From Pseudomonas brenneri (GTDB taxonomy: Bacteria; Pseudomonadota; Gammaproteobacteria; Pseudomonadales; Pseudomonadaceae): 43,779 nucleotides of DNA. Where the stretch lies: the NCBI RefSeq assembly GCF_007858285.1, contig NZ_VFIL01000020.1, forward strand, positions 1 through 43,779. The letters run 5' to 3'. Positions 24,007 to 31,473 of the stretch are shown one piece after another. The stretch's first letter is position 1; each line of letters starts with the position of its first letter. The translations under genes were made by a program, and so were the position numbers. The notes under the pieces are model-generated. The model saw only the letters and a list, made by a program, of their open reading frames with translations. It had not been told where the DNA came from and searched no databases.

Positions 24007-24201
24007 ATGCCAAAGATGAAGACTAAAAGTGGTGCTGCTAAGCGGTTTCTGAAAACTGCTAACGGTATCAAGCACAAGCACGCTTTCAAGAGCCACATCC
24101 TGACCAAAATGTCGACCAAGCGTAAGCGTCAATTGCGCGGTAGCAGCTTGCTGCATCCGTCTGACGTGGCAAAAGTCGAGCGCATGCTGCGCCTTCGTTA
24201 A
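24007..24201 (+). CDS. rpmI: 50S ribosomal protein L35
   Basis: A 64-residue basic ribosomal protein, full length. The start is ATG at 24007 after GCGGAG. It carries the family stretch MPKMKTKSGAAKRFLKTANG and SHILTKMSTKRKRQLRGSS. The 60-bp gap after infC may hold the L20 binding site that controls rpmI-rplT in other bacteria, but I cannot fold it reliably. It lies 29 bp before rplT. Confidence 0.97.
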   Translation: MPKMKTKSGAAKRFLKTANGIKHKHAFKSHILTKMSTKRKRQLRGSSLLHPSDVAKVERMLRLR

Positions 24202-24230
24202 TTTTGGATCAAGAATAGAGGAAGTAACTC

Positions 24231-24587
24231 ATGGCTCGTGTAAAGCGTGGCGTCATTGCCCGTAAGCGTCACAAAAAAATTCTGAAACTCGCTAAAGGCT
24301 ACTACGGCGCGCGTTCACGCGTATTCCGTGTTGCCAAGCAAGCGGTAATCAAGGCAGGCCAATACGCCTACCGTGACCGTCGTCAGAAAAAACGTCAGTT
24401 CCGCGCTCTGTGGATCGCTCGTATCAACGCTGGTGCACGTGTTAACGGTCTGTCCTACAGCCGTTTCATCGCTGGCCTGAAAAAAGCGTCCATCGAAATC
24501 GACCGTAAGGTTCTGGCTGAACTGGCCGTGAACGAAAAAGCGGTGTTTGCTGCGATTGTCGAGAAAGCTAAAGCCACCTTGGCTTAA
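24231..24587 (+). CDS. rplT: 50S ribosomal protein L20
   Basis: A 118-residue 23S-binding protein needed early in 50S assembly and an autogenous repressor of the rpmI-rplT message in enteric bacteria. ATG at 24231 has GAGGAAG upstream. The N-terminal basic arm RVKRGVIARKRHKKILKLAK and the core RDRRQKKRQFRALWIARINA are characteristic. Two hairpins follow it before pheS. Confidence 0.97.
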   Translation: MARVKRGVIARKRHKKILKLAKGYYGARSRVFRVAKQAVIKAGQYAYRDRRQKKRQFRALWIARINAGARVNGLSYSRFIAGLKKASIEIDRKVLAELAVNEKAVFAAIVEKAKATLA

Positions 24588-24643
24588 GTACCCCCGACAG
24601 TCACCCTGGGTTACTCCTGTAGCCCAAGGTGGTAAACGTCATA

Positions 24644-24679
24644 AATAGGGGAAGAGCCTTCAAGCTCTTCCCCTATTTT
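24644..24679 (+). terminator. Intrinsic terminator/attenuator before pheS
   Basis: AATAGGGGAAGAGC (24644-24657) and GCTCTTCCCCTATT (24664-24677) form a 14-bp perfect stem, followed by TT and only 17 bp before pheS. Another hairpin (24602-24613 with 24620-24631) precedes it. This is a strong terminator between rplT and pheS, so pheST is either attenuated or partly read through. Confidence 0.8.
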
Positions 24680-24696
24680 GTATCTGGAGTCTGTAC

Positions 24697-25713
24697 ATGG
24701 AAAACCTGGACGCGCTGGTCGCTCAAGCTCTTGAGGCTGTGCAAAGCGCTGAAGATATCAATGCCCTGGAGCAAATCCGGGTTCACTACCTTGGCAAGAA
24801 AGGTGAATTGACTCAGGTGATGAAGACCCTGGGCAATCTGCCGGCAGAAGAGCGCCCGCAAGTCGGCGCGCTGATCAACGTTGCCAAGGAGCGTGTCACA
24901 GAGGTTCTCAATGCGCGCAAGGCGTTGTTCGAGGAGGCCGATCTTGCGGCCAAGCTCGCCGCCGAGTCCATTGACGTGACCCTGCCTGGCCGCGGCCAGA
25001 CCTCAGGCGGTCTGCATCCGGTTACCCGGACTCTGGAACGTATCGAGCAGTTCTTCACTCACATCGGCTACGGCATTGCCGAAGGCCCTGAGGTCGAAGA
25101 CGACTATCACAACTTCGAGGCGCTCAACATCCCAGGCCATCACCCGGCCCGGTCGATGCACGACACCTTCTATTTCAATGCGAACATGCTGTTGCGCACC
25201 CATACCTCGCCGGTACAGGTCCGCACCATGGAATCGCAGCAGCCGCCGATCCGCATCGTCTGCCCAGGCCGTGTGTACCGTAGCGACTCCGATATCACCC
25301 ACTCGCCGATGTTCCACCAGGTCGAAGGCCTGCTGGTTGATCGCGACATCAATTTCGCCGACCTCAAAGGCACTATCGAAGAGTTCCTGCGGGTGTTCTT
25401 CGAAAAAGAGCTGGCGGTACGTTTCCGCCCATCGTACTTCCCGTTCACCGAGCCTTCCGCTGAAGTCGACATGGAATGCGTGATGTGCAGCGGTAAAGGC
25501 TGCCGTGTCTGCAAGCAGACCGGCTGGCTGGAAGTCATGGGCTGCGGCATGGTTCACCCCAACGTGCTGCGCATGTCCGGGATCGACCCGGAAGAATTCT
25601 CGGGCTTTGCCTTCGGCATGGGCGTCGAGCGTCTGGCCATGCTGCGTTACGGCGTGAACGACTTGCGCCTGTTCTTCGACAACGACTTGCGGTTCCTCGC
25701 GCAATTTCGCTAG
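24697..25713 (+). CDS. pheS: Phenylalanyl-tRNA synthetase alpha subunit
   Basis: A 338-residue catalytic subunit of the alpha2-beta2 class II synthetase. ATG at 24697 follows TGGAG. The N-terminal coiled-coil (about 1-90) binds tRNA-Phe. Motif 1 is around HPVTRTLERIEQFFTHIGYG, motif 2 around CPGRVYRSDSDITHSPMFHQ, and motif 3 GMGVERLAMLRYGVNDLR near the end. The binding pocket stretch FTEPSAEVDMECVMCSGKGC is present. It lies 26 bp before pheT. Confidence 0.97.
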   Translation: MENLDALVAQALEAVQSAEDINALEQIRVHYLGKKGELTQVMKTLGNLPAEERPQVGALINVAKERVTEVLNARKALFEEADLAAKLAAESIDVTLPGRGQTSGGLHPVTRTLERIEQFFTHIGYGIAEGPEVEDDYHNFEALNIPGHHPARSMHDTFYFNANMLLRTHTSPVQVRTMESQQPPIRIVCPGRVYRSDSDITHSPMFHQVEGLLVDRDINFADLKGTIEEFLRVFFEKELAVRFRPSYFPFTEPSAEVDMECVMCSGKGCRVCKQTGWLEVMGCGMVHPNVLRMSGIDPEEFSGFAFGMGVERLAMLRYGVNDLRLFFDNDLRFLAQFR

Positions 25714-25739
25714 TCGTAACGAACCTTTAGGAGAGCAGG

Positions 25740-28118
25740 ATGAAATTCAGTGAACAATGGCTGCGTGGCTGGGTAAGCCCGCAGGTAAATCGCGATGAGC
25801 TGGTTGCTCGTCTGTCGATGGCCGGTCTTGAGGTCGATAGCGTTACGCCGGCCGCCGGTGTTTTCAGTGGTGTGGTCGTGGGCGAGGTGCTGAGCACCGA
25901 GCAGCACCCGGACGCCGACAAGCTGCGTGTGTGCCAGGTCAGCAATGGCGCGCAAACCTTCCAGGTCGTATGCGGAGCGCCAAATGTGCGCCCGGGCCTG
26001 AAGATTCCGTTCGCGATGATCGGTGCCGAACTGCCCGGTGATTTCAAGATCAAGAAAGCCAAGCTGCGCGGTGTCGAGTCCAACGGCATGCTGTGCTCCC
26101 AGGCGGAGTTGCAGGTTGGTGAAGGCAATGATGGCTTGATGGAACTGCCGGCCGACGCTCCAGTGGGCCAGGACATTCGTGTCTACCTGGATCTGGAAGA
26201 CGCCAGCATCGAAGTCGACCTGACCCCGAACCGTGGCGACTGCCTGTCCCTGGCAGGCCTGGCCCGTGAAGTGGGTGCGTTGTACAACGCCCCGGTCACG
26301 CGTCCAGTGGTTGCCGCTGTGCCTGCGGTGCACGATGAAGTGCGCTCCATCGAAGTGCTGGCGCCAAGCGCGTGCCCGCGCTACCTGGGGCGTGTGATCC
26401 GTAATGTCGACCTGTCCAAGCCGACCCCTTTGTGGATGGTCGAGCGCCTGCGTCGCGCCGACGTACGCAGCATCGATGCCGCCGTCGACATCACCAACTA
26501 TGTGATGCTGGAGTTGGGTCAGCCGCTGCACGCCTTCGACCTTGCCGAGATCAACGGTGGGATTCGCGTGCGTATGGCCGAGGAAGGCGAAAAGCTGGTC
26601 TTGCTTGATGGCCAGGAAGTCACCCTGCGCAGCGATACCCTGGTGATCGCTGACCACTCCCGCGCCCTGGCCATTGCCGGTGTGATGGGCGGTGAGCACA
26701 GTGGCGTATCCGCGACGACCCGTGACGTATTCCTGGAAAGCGCTTTCTTCGACCAGATCGCCGTGGCAGGCAAGGCTCGTTCTTACGGCCTACACACCGA
26801 TGCCTCGCACCGCTACGAGCGTGGCGTGGACTGGCAACTGGCCCGTGAAGCCATGGAGCGCGCCACTGGCCTGCTGCTGGAAATTACTGGCGGTGAAGCC
26901 GGCCCGATCACCGAGACCGTCAGCGAGCAGCACTTGCCGTCGATTGCACCGGTGACGCTGCGCGCCCAGCGCGTTGAGCAAATGCTAGGCCTGGTGATTG
27001 AAGAAGCGGAAATTGTTCGCCTGTTGACCGGGCTTGGCCTGGGCATCAGCGCTGATGGGGCAGGGCAGTGGCGTGTAGAAGTGCCAAGCCATCGCTTCGA
27101 TATCAGCCTTGAAGTCGACCTGATCGAAGAGCTGGCACGCCTGTATGGCTACAACCGCCTGCCGGTTCGTTATCCGCAAGCGCGTCTGGCCCCTCAGCCA
27201 AAGACCGAGGCCCGTGCGCATCTGCCGGAGCTGCGTCGCCTGCTGGTCGCTCGTGGTTATCAGGAAGCGGTGACCTACAGCTTCATCGATCCCAAACAGT
27301 TCGAATTGTTCAACCCGGGCGTCGAGCCGTTGCTGTTGGCCAACCCGATCTCCAATGACATGGCGGCCATGCGTTCGTCCCTGTGGCCAGGTCTGGTGAA
27401 AGCGCTTTCCCACAACCTCAATCGCCAGCAGGACCGCGTACGCATGTTCGAAAGCGGCCTGCGCTTTGTTGGCCAACTGGACGGCCTGAAGCAAGAGCCG
27501 ATGCTGGCCGGTGTGGTCTGCGGCAGCCGTCTGCCGGAAGGCTGGGCACAGGGCCGCGATCCAGTGGACTTCTTTGACGTCAAGGCCGACGTGGAAGCGG
27601 TGCTGGGCTTTGCCGGCGCGCTGGATGCCTTCGCGTTTGTTCCGGGTAGCCATCCGGCGCTGCATCCAGGCCAGACTGCGCGCATCGAGCGTGAAGGTCG
27701 CCTGGTCGGTTTTGTGGGTGCTATCCACCCTGAACTGTCGAAAACCCTCGGCCTTGATCGTCCGGTCTTCGTCTTTGAACTGGTATTGGCTGAAGTCGCT
27801 GCGGGCAAGATGCCTAAATTCAGCGAACTGTCGCGCTTTCCGGAAGTGCGTCGTGACCTGGCCTTGGTGGCGGATCGTGATGTAGCGGCCAGCGCTGTGC
27901 TGGAAGTAATCCGTGAAAATGCGGGCGAATGGCTGACAGACCTCAGGCTATTTGACGTTTATCAGGGTAAAGGCATTGATCCGCATAGAAAAAGCCTTGC
28001 AGTTGGCTTGACCTGGCAGCATCCATCGCGCACTCTTAATGACGATGAGGTGAATACCACGACGCAAAATATCCTCACCTCGCTCGAACAAAGGTTGAAC
28101 GCCACGTTAAGGAAGTGA
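25740..28118 (+). CDS. pheT: Phenylalanyl-tRNA synthetase beta subunit
   Basis: A 792-residue structural and editing subunit partnering PheS. ATG at 25740 has TAGGAGAG upstream. Domains: tRNA-binding OB-fold near 40-150 (VVGEVLSTEQHPDADKLRVC), B3/B4 editing domain (about 210-390, RNVDLSKPTPLWMVERLRRA), B5 (about 400-475), catalytic-like core (EARAHLPELRRLLVARGYQE) and the C-terminal ferredoxin-fold anticodon domain (FSELSRFPEVRRDLALVADR). It ends three bases before ihfA. Confidence 0.97.
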   Translation: MKFSEQWLRGWVSPQVNRDELVARLSMAGLEVDSVTPAAGVFSGVVVGEVLSTEQHPDADKLRVCQVSNGAQTFQVVCGAPNVRPGLKIPFAMIGAELPGDFKIKKAKLRGVESNGMLCSQAELQVGEGNDGLMELPADAPVGQDIRVYLDLEDASIEVDLTPNRGDCLSLAGLAREVGALYNAPVTRPVVAAVPAVHDEVRSIEVLAPSACPRYLGRVIRNVDLSKPTPLWMVERLRRADVRSIDAAVDITNYVMLELGQPLHAFDLAEINGGIRVRMAEEGEKLVLLDGQEVTLRSDTLVIADHSRALAIAGVMGGEHSGVSATTRDVFLESAFFDQIAVAGKARSYGLHTDASHRYERGVDWQLAREAMERATGLLLEITGGEAGPITETVSEQHLPSIAPVTLRAQRVEQMLGLVIEEAEIVRLLTGLGLGISADGAGQWRVEVPSHRFDISLEVDLIEELARLYGYNRLPVRYPQARLAPQPKTEARAHLPELRRLLVARGYQEAVTYSFIDPKQFELFNPGVEPLLLANPISNDMAAMRSSLWPGLVKALSHNLNRQQDRVRMFESGLRFVGQLDGLKQEPMLAGVVCGSRLPEGWAQGRDPVDFFDVKADVEAVLGFAGALDAFAFVPGSHPALHPGQTARIEREGRLVGFVGAIHPELSKTLGLDRPVFVFELVLAEVAAGKMPKFSELSRFPEVRRDLALVADRDVAASAVLEVIRENAGEWLTDLRLFDVYQGKGIDPHRKSLAVGLTWQHPSRTLNDDEVNTTTQNILTSLEQRLNATLRK

Positions 28119-28121
28119 CGT

Positions 28122-28424
28122 ATGGGGGCTTTGACGAAAGCTGAGATGGCGGAACGTCTGTACGAAGAGTTGGGTCTGAACAAGCGCGAGGCCAAGGAAT
28201 TGGTCGAGTTGTTTTTTGAAGAAATCAGGCACGCTCTGGAAGACAACGAACAGGTCAAATTGTCCGGTTTCGGCAATTTTGACCTGCGGGACAAACGCCA
28301 GCGGCCTGGCCGCAATCCGAAAACGGGAGAAGAAATCCCGATCACGGCTCGCCGTGTGGTCACCTTTCGTCCAGGGCAGAAGTTGAAGGCCCGAGTTGAG
28401 GCTTATGCTGGAACCAAGTCATAA
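28122..28424 (+). CDS. ihfA: Integration host factor alpha subunit
   Basis: A 100-residue DNA-bending protein that dimerises with IhfB. The start is ATG at 28122 after TAAGGAAG. The IHF/HU core is clear: LTKAEMAERLYEELGLNKRE, EEIRHALEDNEQVKLSGFGN, and the DNA-binding arm KRQRPGRNPKTGEEIPITAR with the intercalating Pro. The operon position after pheT is conserved in gammaproteobacteria. The next gene starts within its last 20 bp. Confidence 0.97.
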   Translation: MGALTKAEMAERLYEELGLNKREAKELVELFFEEIRHALEDNEQVKLSGFGNFDLRDKRQRPGRNPKTGEEIPITARRVVTFRPGQKLKARVEAYAGTKS

Positions 28425-28761
28425 CGACGAGCTACCCGTCATCCCAGGCAAACGCTACTTCACCATTGGTGAAGTCAGCGAGCTGTGTGCGGTAAAACCG
28501 CACGTACTGCGCTATTGGGAGCAGGAGTTTCCTCAACTCAACCCCGTCAAACGCACCGGGAACCGTCGGTATTATCAGCGCCAGGATGTGCTGATGATCC
28601 GACAGATCCGCGCGTTGCTGTACGACCAGGGGTTCACCATCAGCGGCGCACGCCAGCGTATGTCCGGTGATGAAGCCAAAGACGACACCACCCAATACAA
28701 GCAACTGATCCGCCAGATGATCTGTGAACTGGAAGATGTACTGGTGGTTTTGAAGAAGTGA
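28405..28761 (+). CDS. MerR-family regulator downstream of ihfA
   Basis: A 118-residue regulator, always found after ihfA in Pseudomonas. The start ATG at 28405 lies inside ihfA with GAGG just upstream. The MerR helix-turn-helix is at residues 18-70 (YFTIGEVSELCAVKPHVLRY, then RRYYQRQDVLMIRQIRALLY). A short C-terminal coiled coil (QYKQLIRQMICELEDVLVVL) would dimerise. No metal-binding cysteine cluster is seen, so the signal is unknown. Confidence 0.92.
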   Translation: MLEPSHNDELPVIPGKRYFTIGEVSELCAVKPHVLRYWEQEFPQLNPVKRTGNRRYYQRQDVLMIRQIRALLYDQGFTISGARQRMSGDEAKDDTTQYKQLIRQMICELEDVLVVLKK

Positions 28762-28851
28762 AACAAGCCTTTAAAATACTTCCACATTTCAAATGCTTGC
28801 GGTATATTCCTGATCGCTTCGTTACGAAGCGAACCCAGTTTCACGCCTAGT

Positions 28852-28928
28852 CGGGGCGTAGCGCAGTCCGGTAGCGCACTAGCATGGGGTGCTAGGGGTC
28901 GAGTGTTCGAATCACTCCGTCCCGACCA
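28852..28928 (+). tRNA. tRNA-Pro, anticodon GGG
   Basis: The 77-nt gene begins CGGGGCGTAGCGCAGTCCGG and ends with an encoded CCA. The acceptor stem is CGGGGCG with CGTCCCG, the D arm has GGTAGCGC, and the anticodon stem CTAGC/GCTAG encloses loop ATGGGGT, which gives anticodon GGG. The T loop is GTTCGAATC. Its 3' end is used as an attachment site of the islet to the right. A hairpin CGCTTCG/CGAAGCG (28815-28831) precedes it in the leader, and TATATT at 28803-28808 may be its -10. Confidence 0.96.
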
Positions 28929-28932
28929 TATT
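28917..28932 (+). repeat. attL-like direct repeat at the tRNA-Pro 3' end
   Basis: CCGTCCCGACCATATT is exactly repeated at 32876-32891. Similarity continues imperfectly on both sides (GTCGAGT before, TTCAAT.ACTTAGCCCG after), so this is the left boundary of the inserted segment. Confidence 0.75.
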
Positions 28933-28944
28933 TTTCAATGACTT

Positions 28945-28972
28945 AGCCCGATCTGAAAAGGTTGGGCTTTTT
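28945..28972 (+). terminator. Terminator of tRNA-Pro
   Basis: AGCCCGATC (28945-28953) and GGTTGGGCT (28960-28968) pair, and a TTTT run follows. A diverged copy lies at 32904-32930 beside the right repeat. Confidence 0.8.
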
Positions 28973-29398
28973 CATGTCTGCGATTTAGGTTTTCTGGTAG
29001 TTAAATGGTAGTGAATTGAGACTTGCTGAGGCCCTGTCGAGTTGGCGGTTGCCGGACAGTTGTCATAGCCAATGCAAACGGCCCTCCATCTCCAGGCTTT
29101 TCAGTGGCAGGATGATTGGGTAATGGGTTAGTAATCGTGGCTGCTGAGGCTGATGTTGTCTCAGAGGGCTGTTGACTCTGAGGCTTCGTAAGTGACTGGC
29201 CGCAGGTCGGTGAGTCCTGTCTGTGCTGTCGTTTTGGTATTTTCCGCAGTCTTGCTTGGACTGCCCCCGGCATCGTAGACATCTCCAGCCTATGCTTTGG
29301 TGCGGCCGAGTCCAACCATTCCCCGGCCTTGTCCGGCGTGGATGTATACCATGATGCCGTGTGTTATGGCTTACAACTGCAGAGCCTCTCCCTGATCC
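28973..29398. other. Accessory segment without a recognisable gene
   Basis: About 425 bp between the tRNA terminator and the MerR gene. Only a minus-strand frame of 104 codons (29001-29315) and short frames are open. The frame is Pro/Gln/Thr-rich with no motif, so I do not call it a gene. I looked for integrase remnants on the minus strand and saw no catalytic Arg-His-Arg-Tyr pattern. Confidence 0.45.
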
Positions 29399-29848
29399 TT
29401 ACTTGCTGGTAGCCATCGTGTGCTTGCTTCGCGTTACTACGGCTCGATCAGGCTGAAATCGTTCAGTGCTGGGCGGGCAGGACAATCCAGGGGCGATGCC
29501 AGTCCGAAGGCTTTCTTCGAGGATTCGTTGCAGCATCAACAACTCCTCACGCTGCACTGTTAGGGTCGCTTCGATTTGCTGTATCTCCTCCAGGCGAACA
29601 TTGATCTGGTCCAAGGTGAGGGATTTTGAGCAGCTCCCGTCATGAAGGAAAAGACTACGAATCGTGTCGAGAGAAAACCCCAGTCTTTGCGCGTGGATCA
29701 CGACTTCCAAGCGTTTAATGGCGGATTCGCTGTAATAGCGATAGTTGTTCATGTCGCGCGTTGGAGCGTCCAGTAGGCCTTGCTCCTCGTAGTACCGTAT
29801 TGCTGAAGCAGCAAGGCCTGTACGTCGCGCAATTTCGCCTATCTTCAT
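29399..29848 (-). CDS. MerR-family regulator of the divergent nitroreductase
   Basis: A 149-residue MerR/SoxR-type regulator. The start is ATG at 29848 (MKIGEIARRTGLAASAIRYY); a longer frame from 29968 overlaps the promoter and has no family match. The helix-turn-helix is residues 2-20 and the wing about 35-45 (NYRYYSESAIKRLEVVIHAQ). A dimerisation coiled coil follows (LTLDQINVRLEEIQQIEATL). Only two cysteines are present, one in HDGSCSKSL and one in PGLSCPPST, without the SoxR Fe-S cluster spacing. It faces the nitroreductase across a 112-bp gap holding a promoter of MerR type. Confidence 0.88.
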   Translation of the reverse strand: MKIGEIARRTGLAASAIRYYEEQGLLDAPTRDMNNYRYYSESAIKRLEVVIHAQRLGFSLDTIRSLFLHDGSCSKSLTLDQINVRLEEIQQIEATLTVQREELLMLQRILEESLRTGIAPGLSCPPSTERFQPDRAVVTRSKHTMATSK

Positions 29849-29855
29849 TTTTTGC

Positions 29856-29890
29856 TTGACCTTCAAGTCGACTTTAATCCGCAGTATAAG
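29856..29890 (+). promoter_or_regulatory. MerR-type long-spacer promoter for the nitroreductase gene
   Basis: TTGACC (29856-29861) is separated by about 20 bp from CAGTAT (29882-29887), or 23 bp from TATAAG. The dyad AAGTCGACTT (29865-29874) lies between the elements. A 19-20 bp spacer with a central palindrome is the hallmark of promoters twisted open by MerR proteins. Confidence 0.6.
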
Positions 29891-29960
29891 CCCAAGCGTA
29901 ATCTGGAAGGTAATCGGATTGGGCTCGATAAAGACCGTTGACCTACGTGGAACTTGAAAA

Positions 29961-30599
29961 ATGAGCAAAATAACCGAGTTGCTGAATTGGCGTTATGCGA
30001 CGAAAAAGTACGATTCCTCCAAGACAGTACCTGCTGAAAAGCTGGAGCGAATTCTGGAGGCGGTACGACTGACAGCTACGTCGAGCGGGCTACAGCCATT
30101 TGAATTGCTGGTGGTGACTAATCCGCAAATTCGCGAAAAGATTAAGGCGGTCAGCGCAAATCAGTCTCAAGTTACCGACTGCTCTCATTTACTGGTGTTC
30201 GCCGCGTGGGACGACATCACGCCTGGGCGTGTCAACATGATGTTCGACCTGACCAATACTGTACGAGCTAACGTCAACCAAGGCTGGGAAGACTACCGTC
30301 AAATACTCCTCGGCATAGTCGCCGAACGTGGACAGGAGGCCAATTATCAAGCGGCTGCGCGTCAAGCTTATATTGGCCTGGGCTCAGCTTTAATCGCCGC
30401 GGCATTCGAGGAAGTCGACGCAACGCCCATGGAGGGTTTCGATCCATCGGCTGTCGATGACATTCTGGGACTGGGAGCCAGGCATCTGCGCAGTGTGGTG
30501 CTCTTGCCTTTAGGTTATCGGGCAGCAGAGTCTGACTGGCTGGTAAACCTGAAAAAAGTACGACGGTCTCGCGAAAATTTCGTAACCGAAATCAACTAG
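29961..30599 (+). CDS. Nitroreductase family oxidoreductase (NfsB-like)
   Basis: A 212-residue FMN-dependent NAD(P)H oxidoreductase. The N-terminal part ITELLNWRYATKKYDSSKTV has the FMN-binding Arg/Lys pattern; next are TATSSGLQPFELLVV, AARQAYIGLGSALIAAAFEE and the C-terminal LGARHLRSVVLLPLGYRAAE, all typical of NfsB or NADPH-flavin-type enzymes. It would reduce nitro compounds or quinones. The divergent MerR gene suggests induction by a toxic electrophile or quinone. The ribosome site is weak. Base composition is AT-richer than the core genes, fitting acquisition. Confidence 0.88.
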   Translation: MSKITELLNWRYATKKYDSSKTVPAEKLERILEAVRLTATSSGLQPFELLVVTNPQIREKIKAVSANQSQVTDCSHLLVFAAWDDITPGRVNMMFDLTNTVRANVNQGWEDYRQILLGIVAERGQEANYQAAARQAYIGLGSALIAAAFEEVDATPMEGFDPSAVDDILGLGARHLRSVVLLPLGYRAAESDWLVNLKKVRRSRENFVTEIN

Positions 30600-30883
30600 G
30601 GAGAAAGTGCAGCCGCCCCACACTGCAGCAATAGTGAGGCGGCGCCATCTTGCTCTCATGGATGGCGCTCAGTTGGATGAAAACTATTCAAAAGCAACAT
30701 GAAAACATGCGTAGAGCGGATTGTGAGTACTCGGCAGGACGTCGGGGGAGGGGGGCTGTACCAATGACCGTGTTTGGCAGGGTAAATTCGGGTGTTTTTG
30801 AGGAAACATCCCCCCGGATTCACTGGCTTTCGCTACTTACCACTATCCGTTGAAAATCGCTGTGTAATTCTTCTCCTCTCGAT
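30600..30883. other. Intergenic segment with a hairpin
   Basis: GCCGCC (30612-30617) and GGCGGC (30638-30643), with extra CAC/GTG pairing, form a terminator-like hairpin after the nitroreductase gene. The remainder has stop codons in the frames of the downstream methylase remnant and no gene I can support. Confidence 0.5.
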
Positions 30884-31378
30884 TTGACCCGCCCTGAAAC
30901 TCTCACCGACATCCAGCGCGCCGCTCGGTTCTTCTACCTGCCGCACCATGCCTTCGCCGGCAAGGTGACGGGGCAGACATTCGGTACCGCGACGACTGGT
31001 CCGGCAATCAACCTGCTTCGGATCGAGGAAAACCTTTCTGCAGCGTGGCAGCGTATGCCCGGCACCTATGTTGAAAATCTGGGCTGGCTTGAGTGTGCCG
31101 AGCGCTATGACCGCCCCCATACCTTCCACTATATGGATCCGCCCTACTGGCAGACGGCCGGCTACGGGGTGGATTTTCCCTTTGAGAGTTACGAGCGAAT
31201 GGCTGACTTTATGAGGCGTTGCAAGGGGAAGGTCATGGTCAGCATCAACGCTCACCCGGATATTCGCCGAGTGTTTGAAGGCTTCCATTTTGAAACAGTC
31301 GACATCCGTTACAGCACCACAAACCAACGGCAGGGAATTGACCAGTCATCCGCTTTATTTGTAACGAAAGGTTGCTGA
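30884..31378 (+). pseudogene. Truncated phage-type DNA adenine methylase
   Basis: The frame matches the C-terminal half of a Dam-like (D12 class) N6-adenine methyltransferase. It has LTDIQRAARFFYLPHHAFAG, GTATTGPAINLLRIEENLSA, the catalytic DPPYW motif in FHYMDPPYWQTAGYGVDFPF, and KVMVSINAHPDIRRVFEGFH. The AdoMet-binding N-terminal part (FxGxG motif, about 100 residues) is missing: no matching frame occurs upstream, and the start shown is only the first possible codon. The end (DQSSALFVTKGC) also departs from the family. It is therefore a remnant of a prophage or phage-like element. Confidence 0.75.
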
Positions 31379-31473
31379 AAGCTTGGGGTGGAAATCTTCC
31401 ATCACGTCTCTCGCCCCGCATCGAGAGATTCTGCCGAAGAGCGGCCTATTCCAATTACAAGAGAGCGGTTTCC

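Noticed and set aside
24629..24811. Frame starting upstream of pheS with several Phe codons, as a leader peptide
   Set aside because: It runs 60 codons into pheS instead of ending before the terminator, and has only a few scattered Phe codons (KLFPYF), so it does not fit attenuation by a leader peptide.
22000..28100. Search for a new system within the translation operon
   Set aside because: All genes are canonical, contiguous and full length; nothing is inserted or rearranged.
29001..29315. Minus-strand frame of 104 codons in the islet
   Set aside because: Pro/Gln/Thr-rich without motif, ribosome site or recognisable homology; no recombinase residues. More likely non-coding.
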